From JBBRCE01 sp038205115 (GTDB lineage: Bacteria; Planctomycetota; Planctomycetia; Pirellulales; JBBRCE01): a DNA stretch of 64,000 nt. How positions within the stretch are numbered: the first letter of the stretch is position 1; each line of letters starts with the position of its first letter. Below the pieces are notes generated by a model. It had not been told where the DNA came from. It did no database searches and saw only the letters and a program-made list of their open reading frames with translations. The translations under genes and the position numbers were made by a program. Below, one piece after another: positions 1 through 7,929 of this stretch. Where the stretch lies: NCBI GenBank assembly GCA_038205115.1, contig JBBRCE010000017.1, positions 1 through 64,000 on the forward strand, given 5' to 3'.

Positions 1-43
1 TGGCCAGAATCGCGGGAACCAAGAGAGCTTTGAGAGCGTTCAT
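1..43 (-). CDS. N-terminus of an exported protein, cut by the window edge
   Basis: A minus-strand ATG at 43-41 opens a frame reading MNALKALLVPAILA before the window ends. The Lys followed by a hydrophobic run looks like the start of a signal peptide. An AAGGA ribosome-binding site (minus strand, about 8 bases upstream of the ATG) supports this start. Only 14 residues are visible, so the product cannot be named. It is transcribed divergently from the epimerase-like gene at 421. Confidence 0.5.
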   Translation of the reverse strand, partial: MNALKALLVPAILA

Positions 44-420
44 CGGAAAAATCCTTGTAGGCAAGCGTTTTTGAGGTTGTTTGTCTGATTAGCAGGAGCG
101 AAGTTCACTCCCTTCCTGCCAGTACATCCGCTTGCCGACCAACCACCGGACAAACCGGAAAAAGTTTTTTCGAGAATTCGCGGCAGGGTCGCGAAACGTC
201 GAAATCGCGTGCAGGCTTCAGGCGTGAACGCAATTGCATGAACGTAGCCAGCGATTTCCGCGTTTTCCGCTAGCTACTGCTTGCTCAGCATGGCCGACAA
301 TGGCAAACTGGTGATCGCAGGTTTTGGCGGCTGCAGATGCCTTCAGAGACCTTGATCGCCACGGCGGTCGTCATCGACCCAATCACACGCTTCGCTCGCA
401 GACACTACCGGAGTTCGCAC
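44..420. other. Divergent intergenic region
   Basis: This stretch separates the leftward gene that begins at 43 from the rightward gene at 421 and should contain both promoters. Short reading frames cross it (one could extend the downstream gene to 337), but their residues do not resemble a protein. I saw no convincing -35/-10 pair, RNA gene or hairpin terminator. A CCGGAG Shine-Dalgarno at 408-413 belongs to the gene at 421. Confidence 0.5.
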
Positions 421-1269
421 ATGAAGTTTGGCATGAATTTGCTGCTATGGACCGACCACATGCACGACGGCATGCTGCCGGTGCTGGAAAAGCTCAAAGC
501 CATGGGCTACGACGGTGTCGAAGTGCCCATGTTTGAGCTGGACATTGATAAATGGTCTGCCTGGGGCAAGCGGCTGGACGAACTGGATCTCAAGCGAACG
601 GCGGTCACCATTCGTACCGGGGCCGACAACCCGATCAGCCCTGATGCGGCTATTCGCGCCGCCGGCGTGGCGGCCAACAAGCGGACGCTCGATTGCTGCC
701 AGGCCTTGGGCGCGGAAACGCTGCTCGGGCCGTATCACTCGGCCATTGGCGAATTCAGTGGTGCCGGTCCCACGGCCGACGAGTGGAAGTGGGGCGTCGA
801 GAGCATGCAGCAAGTGGCCGAGCATGCCGGCAAGGTCGATGTGATGTTGGCGGTGGAATATCTCAATCGCTTCGAGACCTATTTGCTGAATTGCGCCGTC
901 GACGACGCACGCTTCGTTCGCGAGGTGAATCATCCAAATTGCCGGATGATGTACGACACCTTCCATGCCAACATCGAAGAAAAGAATATCGGCGACGCCA
1001 TCCGCAGTTGCGCCGAGCACACCATCCACGTGCACATTTCCGAAAACGACCGCAGCACGCCCGGCCGGGGCAACATCCCCTGGGAGGAAACTTTCGATAC
1101 CCTGCAAGAAGTGGGCTACGACAACTGGATGGTGGTTGAAGCGTTTGGTCTGGCGCTACCGGCGATTGCCGCCGCGACCAAGATTTGGCGCAAGATGTAC
1201 GACAGCGAAGAGCAGTTGGCGCGCGAAGCACTGACGTTCATGAAGGATGAGGTCGCTCGCCGCTGGTAG
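421..1269 (+). CDS. D-tagatose/D-psicose 3-epimerase-like sugar isomerase (TIM barrel)
   Basis: The 282-residue protein belongs to the xylose-isomerase-like TIM-barrel superfamily, whose members epimerise ketoses or isomerise small sugar derivatives with a divalent metal. The visible metal-ligand set is E146 (AVEYLNRFE), D179 (MYDTFHANIEE), H205 (HVHISENDR) and E240 (VVEAFG). The spacings of 33, 26 and 35 residues match those I recall for D-psicose/D-tagatose 3-epimerases, and the PGRGNIPWEE segment is also typical. The start at 421 is chosen because CCGGAG lies 7 bases upstream; an in-frame extension to 337 has no such support. The exact substrate cannot be read from sequence, and a hydroxypyruvate isomerase-type role is the main alternative. 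Confidence 0.85.
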   Translation: MKFGMNLLLWTDHMHDGMLPVLEKLKAMGYDGVEVPMFELDIDKWSAWGKRLDELDLKRTAVTIRTGADNPISPDAAIRAAGVAANKRTLDCCQALGAETLLGPYHSAIGEFSGAGPTADEWKWGVESMQQVAEHAGKVDVMLAVEYLNRFETYLLNCAVDDARFVREVNHPNCRMMYDTFHANIEEKNIGDAIRSCAEHTIHVHISENDRSTPGRGNIPWEETFDTLQEVGYDNWMVVEAFGLALPAIAAATKIWRKMYDSEEQLAREALTFMKDEVARRW

Positions 1270-1337
1270 TCTCGCAAAGGCAAAGTCACGCGACCTGCCG
1301 CGCGATTGTCGCAAACTTTCAGGGGACTTAGAAATCG

Positions 1338-2105
1338 ATGGCTAAACCGCCAGCCGCAAAAAACGCGGACGATTTGGGGCTGGCCGACTTCGCTCAACCG
1401 GCGGAGCAAGGTTTGTCGCTGGATGCGCTGAGTCAGGCGTTTGCCGCCATGCTCAACACCGGTAGTGATCCCTACACGGTTCCGAGCGAACTGCCGGTCG
1501 ATCAAACGGTGCCCGTGTCGACAATTCAACGCCCGGCGAACTTTGCGGAGCCGGTCGCAATAGCCTCGGCGGCAAACGATGGCCAATGCGAAATTTCGCC
1601 GCGCAGCATTTTAGAAGCGATGCTGTTCGTGGGCCTGCCGGGCGGTCAACCGTTGACCAGTCCGCAAGTGGCGGGGTTGATGCGCGGAGTTCGGCCCGTC
1701 GAAATTGACGAACTGGTTTGCGAACTGAACCTGCATTACGAACAGTCGCAATGTCCCTATCGGATCGAAAGCGTTGAAGCGGGCTATCGACTGATTTTGC
1801 GGGAGGAGTTTTCCGGCGTGCGCGATCAGTTTTACGGCCGTGTCCGGCAGGCGAAGCTTTCGCCCGCCGCCATCGAAGTGCTCGCCACTGTGGCTTACAA
1901 TCAGCCGTTGACGTCCGACGACGTCAGCAAATTACGCGGGGCCGTCAGTGGTTCTGTGTTATCGCAACTGGTCCGTCGCGAACTTTTGCGGCTAGAACGC
2001 GACCCGCAGCAACCGCGCGTGCCCCGGTACCGTACCACTGATCGTTTTCTCAATCTGTTTGGGCTGGAGAGCCTGGCCGATCTGCCGAATAGTTCGCTGG
2101 ATTGA
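1338..2105 (+). CDS. scpB: Segregation and condensation protein B (ScpB)
   Basis: ScpB is the winged-helix kleisin-interacting subunit of the bacterial SMC-ScpA-ScpB condensin, which organises and separates chromosomes. The core runs from about residue 90 (SPRSILEAMLFVG) and includes the diagnostic second winged-helix segment LSPAAIEVLATVAYNQPLT, followed by the RGAVSGSVLSQLVRRELL region. The final part, YRTTDRFLNLFGLESLADLP, is the usual ScpB C-terminal motif. The first 85 or so residues are a low-complexity extension not found in short ScpB proteins. The ATG at 1338 follows AGGGG at a longer than usual distance. No smc or scpA lies in the window. The aldo/keto reductase gene follows closely on the same strand. 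Confidence 0.93.
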   Translation: MAKPPAAKNADDLGLADFAQPAEQGLSLDALSQAFAAMLNTGSDPYTVPSELPVDQTVPVSTIQRPANFAEPVAIASAANDGQCEISPRSILEAMLFVGLPGGQPLTSPQVAGLMRGVRPVEIDELVCELNLHYEQSQCPYRIESVEAGYRLILREEFSGVRDQFYGRVRQAKLSPAAIEVLATVAYNQPLTSDDVSKLRGAVSGSVLSQLVRRELLRLERDPQQPRVPRYRTTDRFLNLFGLESLADLPNSSLD

Positions 2106-2155
2106 CGCGAGCCGGCCAATCAAACCACCGCTTAAGCCTGCATCGCAAGCGAAGA

Positions 2156-3028
2156 ATGAACTTCCCAATGAGTGCTGCCGACCTGCCGTTTTTTGACGTC
2201 GATGGCGTGCGCGTACCGCGGTTTTTGTATGGCACGGCCTGGAAAGAGGATCAATCGCAGCGGCTGACCGAGTTGGCCTTGGCGCAGGGCTTTCGCGGCA
2301 TCGACACCGCCAACCAGCGCAAACATTATCACGAAGCGGCCGTGGGCCGGGCGGTTGTTGCGGCAATTTCTTCCGGCCAATTATCGCGCGAACAACTGTT
2401 CTTGCAAACCAAGTACACTTCACTCGGAGGGCAGGATCATCGCCTGCCCTACGATCCGGCCGCACCGGTCGCGCGGCAAGTCGAGCAGTCGCTAGCAAGT
2501 TCGCTACAACATTTCGAAGTGCAGCAGATCGATTCGTTTGTGCTGCATGGGCCCACGTTGCGAGTTGGCCTGGCACCGGCCGATTGGCAGGCCTGGCGGG
2601 CAATGGAAACCGCGCAGCAAACCGGCCTGACGCGGCTGTTGGGCGTGAGCAATGTGTCGCTAGAACAATTGCAGGCGCTGACGGCCGACGCCCACGTGCG
2701 GCCGCACTTCGTGCAAAACCGCTGTTACGCCGTCGACGGTTGGGACCGCAAGGTGCGAGCGTTTTGCCGCGAGCAGGGGATGATTTATCAGGGTTTTTCG
2801 CTGCTCACGGCCAATTTTAAGGTGCTAGGGCATGCGGATACGATCCGGCTGGCACGGAAGTACGGTCGCACTGTTTGCCAGATTGTCTTTCGATTTGCGT
2901 TGGATGTTGGCATGCTGCCGCTCACCGGCACGAGCGACGCCGCGAACATGCAAGCCGATCTGGCCGTACTGGACTTCCAACTGACGCCGGCGGAAGTGAG
3001 TACGATGGAATCGCTGGCAGAATGGTGA
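2156..3028 (+). CDS. Aldo/keto reductase
   Basis: This 290-residue NADPH-dependent oxidoreductase belongs to the AKR (beta/alpha)8 family. Visible landmarks are RGIDTAN near the N-terminus (catalytic Asp), QTKYTS (catalytic Lys region), DSFVLHGP (catalytic His) and a C-terminal LPLTGTSDAANMQADL segment that corresponds to the cofactor-binding region. The usual catalytic Tyr position is altered: the expected D-x4-Y spacing is replaced by DTANQRKHY, so the Tyr may be shifted. The start at 2156 is preferred over a TTG at 2102 that overlaps the scpB stop; an ATG at 2168 is also possible. Its 3' end is partly duplicated at 3569-3634. Confidence 0.85.
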   Translation: MNFPMSAADLPFFDVDGVRVPRFLYGTAWKEDQSQRLTELALAQGFRGIDTANQRKHYHEAAVGRAVVAAISSGQLSREQLFLQTKYTSLGGQDHRLPYDPAAPVARQVEQSLASSLQHFEVQQIDSFVLHGPTLRVGLAPADWQAWRAMETAQQTGLTRLLGVSNVSLEQLQALTADAHVRPHFVQNRCYAVDGWDRKVRAFCREQGMIYQGFSLLTANFKVLGHADTIRLARKYGRTVCQIVFRFALDVGMLPLTGTSDAANMQADLAVLDFQLTPAEVSTMESLAEW

Positions 3029-3046
3029 GAATCGGATCGATGATTT

Positions 3047-3490
3047 ATGGACGATCTCAGCATGCGAAATTCCGAAGTTGACAAACAGCGTCGCGCTCCC
3101 CTGGGATTGATCGTCGCGGGCACGCTGTTCGGCATGGCGCATGCAGTGGTCAAGCGTCCGCTGTTTGGCGACCTCACGGATATTGGATTCGCCAGGAATC
3201 AACTGGTCTGGGCGATAATCGGTTGCGCCGGCGGGTGTTGCCTTTGTTTAAGACTCGGCCGTGGGCGATTCGCAATCCGACACATCTTCGAGTTGACGCT
3301 TGCCATGGCGATCGTCGCGATGCTGCTGCGAAAATACGAACAACAGAAGCAGTTCGCCGACTTAGACCAAGTTCGCATGCCGCAATCTCATCTCTACTTT
3401 GAGCTTTACGTTCCCACAACCGCTCGACCGCAACCCGACACGCCGCACGATCAGTCCAAGTCAATGATCGAACTTGGCATCATGAAATAA
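3047..3490 (+). CDS. Small membrane protein, copy 1 of a tandem pair
   Basis: The 147-residue protein has no family I recognise. After a basic N-terminus (KQRRAPLG) it has a hydrophobic helix with LIVAGTLFGMAHAVVK, a second segment QLVWAIIGCAGGCCLCL, and a third, IFELTLAMAIVAMLLRKY, ending in a polar tail. It begins 18 bases after the aldo/keto reductase stop, so the two are probably co-transcribed. It is clearly paralogous to the protein encoded at 3647-4075 (shared GMA.A.VK, LVWAI.GC, RGRF/QF, .MFELT motifs). The arrangement and length suggest an inner-membrane protein; no function is implied. Confidence 0.65.
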   Translation: MDDLSMRNSEVDKQRRAPLGLIVAGTLFGMAHAVVKRPLFGDLTDIGFARNQLVWAIIGCAGGCCLCLRLGRGRFAIRHIFELTLAMAIVAMLLRKYEQQKQFADLDQVRMPQSHLYFELYVPTTARPQPDTPHDQSKSMIELGIMK

Positions 3491-3568
3491 TGGCTCCAGC
3501 TTGAAATTTTTCGTTCTGCACGATCAAAGCAAAATTAATGAAGACCGCGCGATTGCGAGAAATATAGT

Positions 3569-3634
3569 GCCGTGCGGGACTTCAAATTGACACCAATCGA
3601 GGTGAGCACGATGGAATCGCTGATCGAACCTTAG
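3569..3634 (+). pseudogene. Remnant of a duplicated aldo/keto reductase 3' end
   Basis: Translated from 3569, this reads AVRDFKLTPIEVSTMESL and stops at TAG 3632-3634. The genuine reductase ends AVLDFQLTPAEVSTMESLAEW. The match is too long and well placed to be chance. It sits immediately before the second small membrane gene, exactly as the real reductase end sits before the first. Upstream similarity fades with an apparent one-base indel. It is the scar of a tandem duplication that copied the reductase end together with the small gene. Confidence 0.85.
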
Positions 3635-3646
3635 TGCGAGGCGTTT

Positions 3647-4075
3647 ATGGTTTCTTCCGATGAATTGAATTCGGTGCAAGCGAAACGGCGTCGCGGCCCG
3701 CGCGGATGGATCGTCGGCGGGATGCTGCTCGGCATGGCGTGCGCCATGGTCAAGGGTCCCGAGATGGGCGAAATTCCCGACGTTGGCAGGGCGCATATTC
3801 TGTTGGTCTGGGCGATCGTCGGCTGCGTGCTCGGATGTTTTCTATCTTTAATCCGAGGTCGCGGGCAATTCGAATTTCGGCAGATGTTTGAATTGACATT
3901 TACCGTCGCGATCATCGCCATGTTGTGGCGCGCTTACAGTTGGACGAGCGAAAATTCGAATCAGAACCCGTCACGTTGGCAAAGGCAAAATTATTCGGCA
4001 GACTACGAAATACGCGCGCGTGCGACGCAAGTAAATGGCACTTCGGGCCAGGCAAGCGACCCAACCAGCGACTGA
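3647..4075 (+). CDS. Small membrane protein, copy 2 of a tandem pair
   Basis: The 142-residue paralogue of the protein at 3047-3490 shares the order basic N-terminus (KRRRGPRG), helix IVGGMLLGMACAMVK, helix LLVWAIVGCVLGCFLSL, RGRGQFEFRQMFELT and helix FTVAIIAMLWRAY. The C-terminal tails of the two copies are unrelated in sequence, so constraint lies in the membrane part. The start ATG at 3647 lies 12 bases after the reductase remnant stop and has the same TTTATGG context as copy 1. Function unknown. Confidence 0.65.
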   Translation: MVSSDELNSVQAKRRRGPRGWIVGGMLLGMACAMVKGPEMGEIPDVGRAHILLVWAIVGCVLGCFLSLIRGRGQFEFRQMFELTFTVAIIAMLWRAYSWTSENSNQNPSRWQRQNYSADYEIRARATQVNGTSGQASDPTSD

Positions 4076-4241
4076 ACGCGGAGCGAGCGTCGGGTAATTT
4101 CCTTCGCCAAGCGGTCGCACTCGTTTCCGGCAGCGGCTGCCCAGCACGTCCATTCGCCCGCAGCCCATTGTTTACCGCCTGCTAGCGATTATCATGGCAG
4201 GCGGACGGCAGGATGTCTTTTCCAAGTCGCGGGAACATGTG

Positions 4242-5666
4242 ATGACCGAATTTCGTACCGAACACGATTCGATGGGCGATGTGCGCGTGCCAGCCAAGGC
4301 GTATTACGGCGCGCAAACGCAGCGCGCGGTGGAAAACTTTCCGATCTCGGGCTGGCCGCTGCCCCCCGACTTGATTCACGCGCTGGGGCTGGTCAAGCTG
4401 GCCGCCGCGCAGGCCAACGGCGATCTTGGCAAGTTGATGCACTCCGGAAAAAATCGGATCGACGACCGCCAGGTGCAATCGCTGCTGGACGCCTGTCGCG
4501 AAGTGGCCGACGGCAAGCTCGACGATCAATTTCCAATCGACGTCTTTCAGACCGGCTCGGGTACGTCGAGCAATATGAACGCCAACGAGGTGATTGCCAA
4601 TCGGGCGATCGAACTCAATGGCGGCGATCGTTTTGCGGTGGCCAAGCCGATTCATCCCAACGATCATGTCAACATGGGGCAAAGCACCAACGACATGTTC
4701 CCCACGGCCATTCACGTGGCGGTCGGTTCGGCGATCAACCGGCGACTGGTGCCAGCGCTAGATCGCTTTCAAAAAGTGCTGGCCGAAAAGGCGGCCGCCT
4801 GGGACAAAATCATCAAGATCGGCCGCACCCATCTGGCCGATGCCACGCCACTGCGTCTGGGGCAAGAGATCGGCGGCTTTGCACGGCAGATTCAACTGTC
4901 GGTTGGCCGCGCCAAAAAAGCCATTGACGCCGTGCTGGAGTTGCCCTGCGGCGGCACGGCCGTTGGCACCGGCATCAACACCCATCCCGAATTCGGCGCC
5001 CGTGTGGCCCAAGTGCTGGCGGTCGAGACGGGTTTGAAATTTGTCGAAGCCACGAACCATTTCGAAGCCAACGCCCAACGCGATGGCCTGGTGGAGTGCC
5101 ACGGCGACCTGCGGGCGATTGCCTCGACGCTGTTCAACGTGGCCAACAATATTCGCTGGCTGGGCAGCGGCCCACGCTGCGGCTTTTTCGAAGTCATGTT
5201 GCCTGATCGCCAGCCGGGCAGTTCGATCATGCCGGGCAAAGTGAACCCGGTGATGTGCGAGAGCATGATGCAGGTCTGCGCGCGCGTGATGGGCAACGAC
5301 CAAGGTATTGCCGTGGCCGGCGCGGCCGGCGGGCAATTTCAGTTGAACATCATGATGCCAATGATGGCACATTCCACGCTGGAAAGTATCCAACTGTTGG
5401 CCGGGGCAACGAGTGCTTTCGTCGACTTCTGCGCCAACGAAATGGAAGCTAACGTCGTGGCGTGCGAAGCGGCCGTCGAGAACAGCCTGGCGATGGTTAC
5501 TAGCCTCAATCCGCTGATCGGCTACGAAAAAGCTGCCGCGCTGGCCAAACAGGCGTTCAAGTCGGGCAAGACCATTCGCCAGTTGTGCCAAGAGCAACAG
5601 ATTCTCACCGACGCCGAATTGACCAAGGCGCTCGATCCGTGGAGCATGACGGAGCCACACGGCTAA
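4242..5666 (+). CDS. fumC: Fumarate hydratase, class II
   Basis: This is the iron-independent homotetrameric fumarase that interconverts fumarate and malate in the TCA cycle. The 474 residues match the class II length. Visible signatures are the N-terminal EHDSMGDVRVPAKAYYGAQTQRA, TGSGTSSNMNANEV, H197 in GRTHLADATPL (the position of the catalytic-site His) and the superfamily signature GSSIMPGKVNP at about 326-336 (catalytic Ser loop). Aspartase is related, but the sequence around NHFEANAQRDGLVE fits fumarase better. The ATG at 4242 is chosen because homology starts there; the frame is open to 4194. A 14-base direct repeat begins right after the stop. Confidence 0.95.
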   Translation: MTEFRTEHDSMGDVRVPAKAYYGAQTQRAVENFPISGWPLPPDLIHALGLVKLAAAQANGDLGKLMHSGKNRIDDRQVQSLLDACREVADGKLDDQFPIDVFQTGSGTSSNMNANEVIANRAIELNGGDRFAVAKPIHPNDHVNMGQSTNDMFPTAIHVAVGSAINRRLVPALDRFQKVLAEKAAAWDKIIKIGRTHLADATPLRLGQEIGGFARQIQLSVGRAKKAIDAVLELPCGGTAVGTGINTHPEFGARVAQVLAVETGLKFVEATNHFEANAQRDGLVECHGDLRAIASTLFNVANNIRWLGSGPRCGFFEVMLPDRQPGSSIMPGKVNPVMCESMMQVCARVMGNDQGIAVAGAAGGQFQLNIMMPMMAHSTLESIQLLAGATSAFVDFCANEMEANVVACEAAVENSLAMVTSLNPLIGYEKAAALAKQAFKSGKTIRQLCQEQQILTDAELTKALDPWSMTEPHG

Positions 5667-5703
5667 TTGATGTCAGCAGATCATTCTGCTTGATGTCAGC
5701 AGA
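5667..5703 (+). repeat. 14-base direct repeat after fumC
   Basis: TTGATGTCAGCAGA occurs at 5667-5680 and again at 5690-5703, directly behind the fumC stop codon. The spacer and the copy edges also form AGCAGA-TCAT-TCTGCT, a small hairpin. There is no T-run, so it is not a standard terminator. Role unknown. Confidence 0.7.
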
Positions 5704-5794
5704 CAATGTTATCGGGCGTGCGAACAGGCGCACAAACAATCTACCGCCCAGATCCCAACAATCGGTCGATTGCTAACACACACGGAGTTCGAAC

Positions 5795-7132
5795 ATGAAG
5801 ACGTTTTCGTTGGCACTCAGAGGTTTCGCCTGTCTGTCCGCAGTTGCATTGGCCGGTGCGGCCGAATGGGTCCACGCGCAAGTCAATCCGGCTCGTTCCG
5901 CGACGACTCCCGCCGTCACCGCGCGGCCAGCAGGCGCGCAACCAGCCACCGCGGTGCAACTTAGCGACGGCGACAAAATCCTCAAAACGGCACCCGGTTT
6001 GGCCGCGACGGCAGCGAGCGAAAGCGATTTCAATCGCTTGATGGCAGTTTGCGATCAAGGCCTGGCAAACAACCCTTCGGCAAAAAATCAAGTCTATGCC
6101 ACCACACTCAAGGCCTGGTGTCTTTCTAAACGTGGCGAATTGAAAATCAAGACGGAAAAGTACGCCGAAGCGATGGTCGATTTTAACGCCTCGATCGAAC
6201 TCGATCCCAAACGCTGGAAAGCCTTCTACAATCGCGGCACGCAATTCGCGCGAGAGGGCAAGTATCAAGAGGCAATTGCTGACCTGAACAAGAGTCTCGA
6301 GCTGAAAGGCGACAACAACGACGCGTTCTTCAATCGGGCCGAATTGCACGCTGCCCAGCGCGAATGGAAAGAAGCGGTTGCCGATTACACTTCATCCATT
6401 CGCATCGCGCCTCAAGACCCCGCGGCCTACGCAAGCCGCGGTGACGCCTACATTCAACTGCAAGACTATAAGTCGGCCGTGACGGATCTCACCAAGGCAA
6501 TTGCACTCGCTCCAGAAGATGCGGTGTTATACGCCCGACGCGGCACAATGGCCTGGCAGCAGGGCGAATACCCGCTGGCCAATGCCGATTACCGCATGGC
6601 GCTGACACTCGATAACAAATTAGGGCCCGCTTATATCGGTGCCTCGTGGATGATGTCGACGTGTGCCGATGCACGCTATCGCGAGCCGTCCAAAGCGTTG
6701 GAAGCGGCTCAAAAAGCGATCGAATTGGACGGCGACAAAGACTATCGCTACCTCGACACGTTGGCCGCCGCTCAGGCCGCCAATGGTCGCTTCGACGAGG
6801 CGGCCGCCACCCAAGTTCGCGCAATCGACGCGGCACCAGAAGCGTTACGCGAAAAACAGCAGCAAAGGTTGGATCTGTTCAAGGGCGGTAAGCCCTACTT
6901 CGAAGGTCGCGCAGCCGCTTTGCCAGCCAGCGTGCCGCTGCCGTCGCCCAAGGCGATCGTGGAATCGTTTGACGACGACCCACTTACGCCAGAGCCGCCG
7001 CTGAGCAGTGTGGGCAGCCAAGGCCTACCGCCCGGCTTCCAGGGTAATCCGGCCGCAAAACCTGGCCGTGCGGGCGATGCCACGCCGCCCGCGCGCCGCG
7101 GGGTTTTTGGCGGAGCGCGACGAGGACAGTAA
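5795..7132 (+). CDS. Exported tetratricopeptide-repeat protein
   Basis: The 445-residue protein starts with a signal peptide (MKTFSLALRGFACLSAVALAGAAEWVHAQ, probable cleavage after HAQ). Residues from about 100 to 330 form a run of TPR units with the usual pattern (for example YAEAMVDFNASIELDPKRWKAFYNRG and YQEAIADLNKSLEL). The C-terminal 80 residues are Pro/Gly/Ala-rich and probably disordered. TPRs mediate protein-protein contacts, so a periplasmic scaffold role is inferred. A GGAG Shine-Dalgarno precedes the ATG. A bidirectional terminator follows at 7213. Confidence 0.85.
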   Translation: MKTFSLALRGFACLSAVALAGAAEWVHAQVNPARSATTPAVTARPAGAQPATAVQLSDGDKILKTAPGLAATAASESDFNRLMAVCDQGLANNPSAKNQVYATTLKAWCLSKRGELKIKTEKYAEAMVDFNASIELDPKRWKAFYNRGTQFAREGKYQEAIADLNKSLELKGDNNDAFFNRAELHAAQREWKEAVADYTSSIRIAPQDPAAYASRGDAYIQLQDYKSAVTDLTKAIALAPEDAVLYARRGTMAWQQGEYPLANADYRMALTLDNKLGPAYIGASWMMSTCADARYREPSKALEAAQKAIELDGDKDYRYLDTLAAAQAANGRFDEAAATQVRAIDAAPEALREKQQQRLDLFKGGKPYFEGRAAALPASVPLPSPKAIVESFDDDPLTPEPPLSSVGSQGLPPGFQGNPAAKPGRAGDATPPARRGVFGGARRGQ

Positions 7133-7212
7133 TTGATGAGCTCGCCACGTACGCTGGAATGATAATCAGATGACTCAGATGGTGGCAGACGCTCCAGGTA
7201 GCCTCTCGAACA

Positions 7213-7240
7213 AGAAAAGCCGCCCGCGCGCGGCTTTTCT
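7213..7240. terminator. Bidirectional intrinsic terminator
   Basis: AGAAAAGCCG (7213-7222) pairs with CGGCTTTTCT (7231-7240) around an 8-base GC loop. The A-rich 5' arm and T-rich 3' arm make it work on both strands. It lies between the convergent TPR gene (ends 7132) and the stress-type gene (ends 7266). Confidence 0.85.
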
Positions 7241-7265
7241 GTTCAGAGGATAGTATTACGAGCTC

Positions 7266-7811
7266 TTAAACGCCGCGAGTGGTGTCGGCCGGTGCGACAA
7301 CATCGGTATGGTAGTGCGTTTCGATCGAGCCGCATTCTTTGAGCACGGTTTCGGCCTGCTTCATCTCCGCCTCGTTGCCGTGAGCAACGATGAGCGATCG
7401 TCCGGCTTTAAGCTGATTGTCAAAGCGCTCGATCCGTTCCTCCTTCACGCCACGGCCGGACATAGCACCGACGAGGGCGCCGACGACGAAACCAGCGATG
7501 GTGGCCAGGAGCACCATGCCAGCGATCATGAAAAAATTCAGCCCTGCGAATCCACCGGCATACCGTGCGAAACTGACGCCAGCCGCAGCCATGAGTAAGC
7601 CAATGCCTGCGCCGGCAAGTGCAAACTTGATCGAAAACGTCGTGTCAGTGTCACCGCCAGCGACGAGGCCGTGCACTTCCTGCTTGCTTTCAAGCTCACG
7701 CGAAATGATCGCCAAACGCTTTCTCGCAACACCGCGCTGCTGTAACGCCGCCAAGGCGCGTTTCGACTGTGCTAACGACTCGAATACGCCAACAACACTT
7801 TGTTCTGCCAT
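7266..7811 (-). CDS. General-stress-protein-like membrane protein
   Basis: The 181-residue protein begins with MAEQSVVGVFESLAQSKRALAALQQRGV, a fold seen in general stress protein 17M/YflT-like domains. Two Gly/Ala-rich hydrophobic segments follow at roughly 66-125 (FALAGAGIGLLMAAAGVSF and MIAGMVLLATIAGFVVGALVG). The C-terminal part (LKAGRSLIVAHGNEAEMKQAETVLKECG) resembles the same small alpha/beta domain repeated. Likely an inner-membrane protein related to the stress response; the molecular role is unknown. Confidence 0.7.
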   Translation of the reverse strand: MAEQSVVGVFESLAQSKRALAALQQRGVARKRLAIISRELESKQEVHGLVAGGDTDTTFSIKFALAGAGIGLLMAAAGVSFARYAGGFAGLNFFMIAGMVLLATIAGFVVGALVGAMSGRGVKEERIERFDNQLKAGRSLIVAHGNEAEMKQAETVLKECGSIETHYHTDVVAPADTTRGV

Positions 7812-7929
7812 GGTTGCACCTGCCGATCAAAACTCGAAACATCTTGAAAATTGATGAGTCGTAACGCAGCAGTTCTTATGCCAACGATTCCGCGAGCCCA
7901 GCCGCAGACATGTGGTTTGTCCCAAAATT

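Noticed and set aside
2102..2155. TTG start that would overlap the scpB stop for the aldo/keto reductase
   Set aside because: The added residues do not match the family, and an ATG at 2156 is available.
5741..6349. 202-codon minus-strand frame inside the TPR gene
   Set aside because: The TPR frame has a signal peptide and regular repeats; the other frame has no support.
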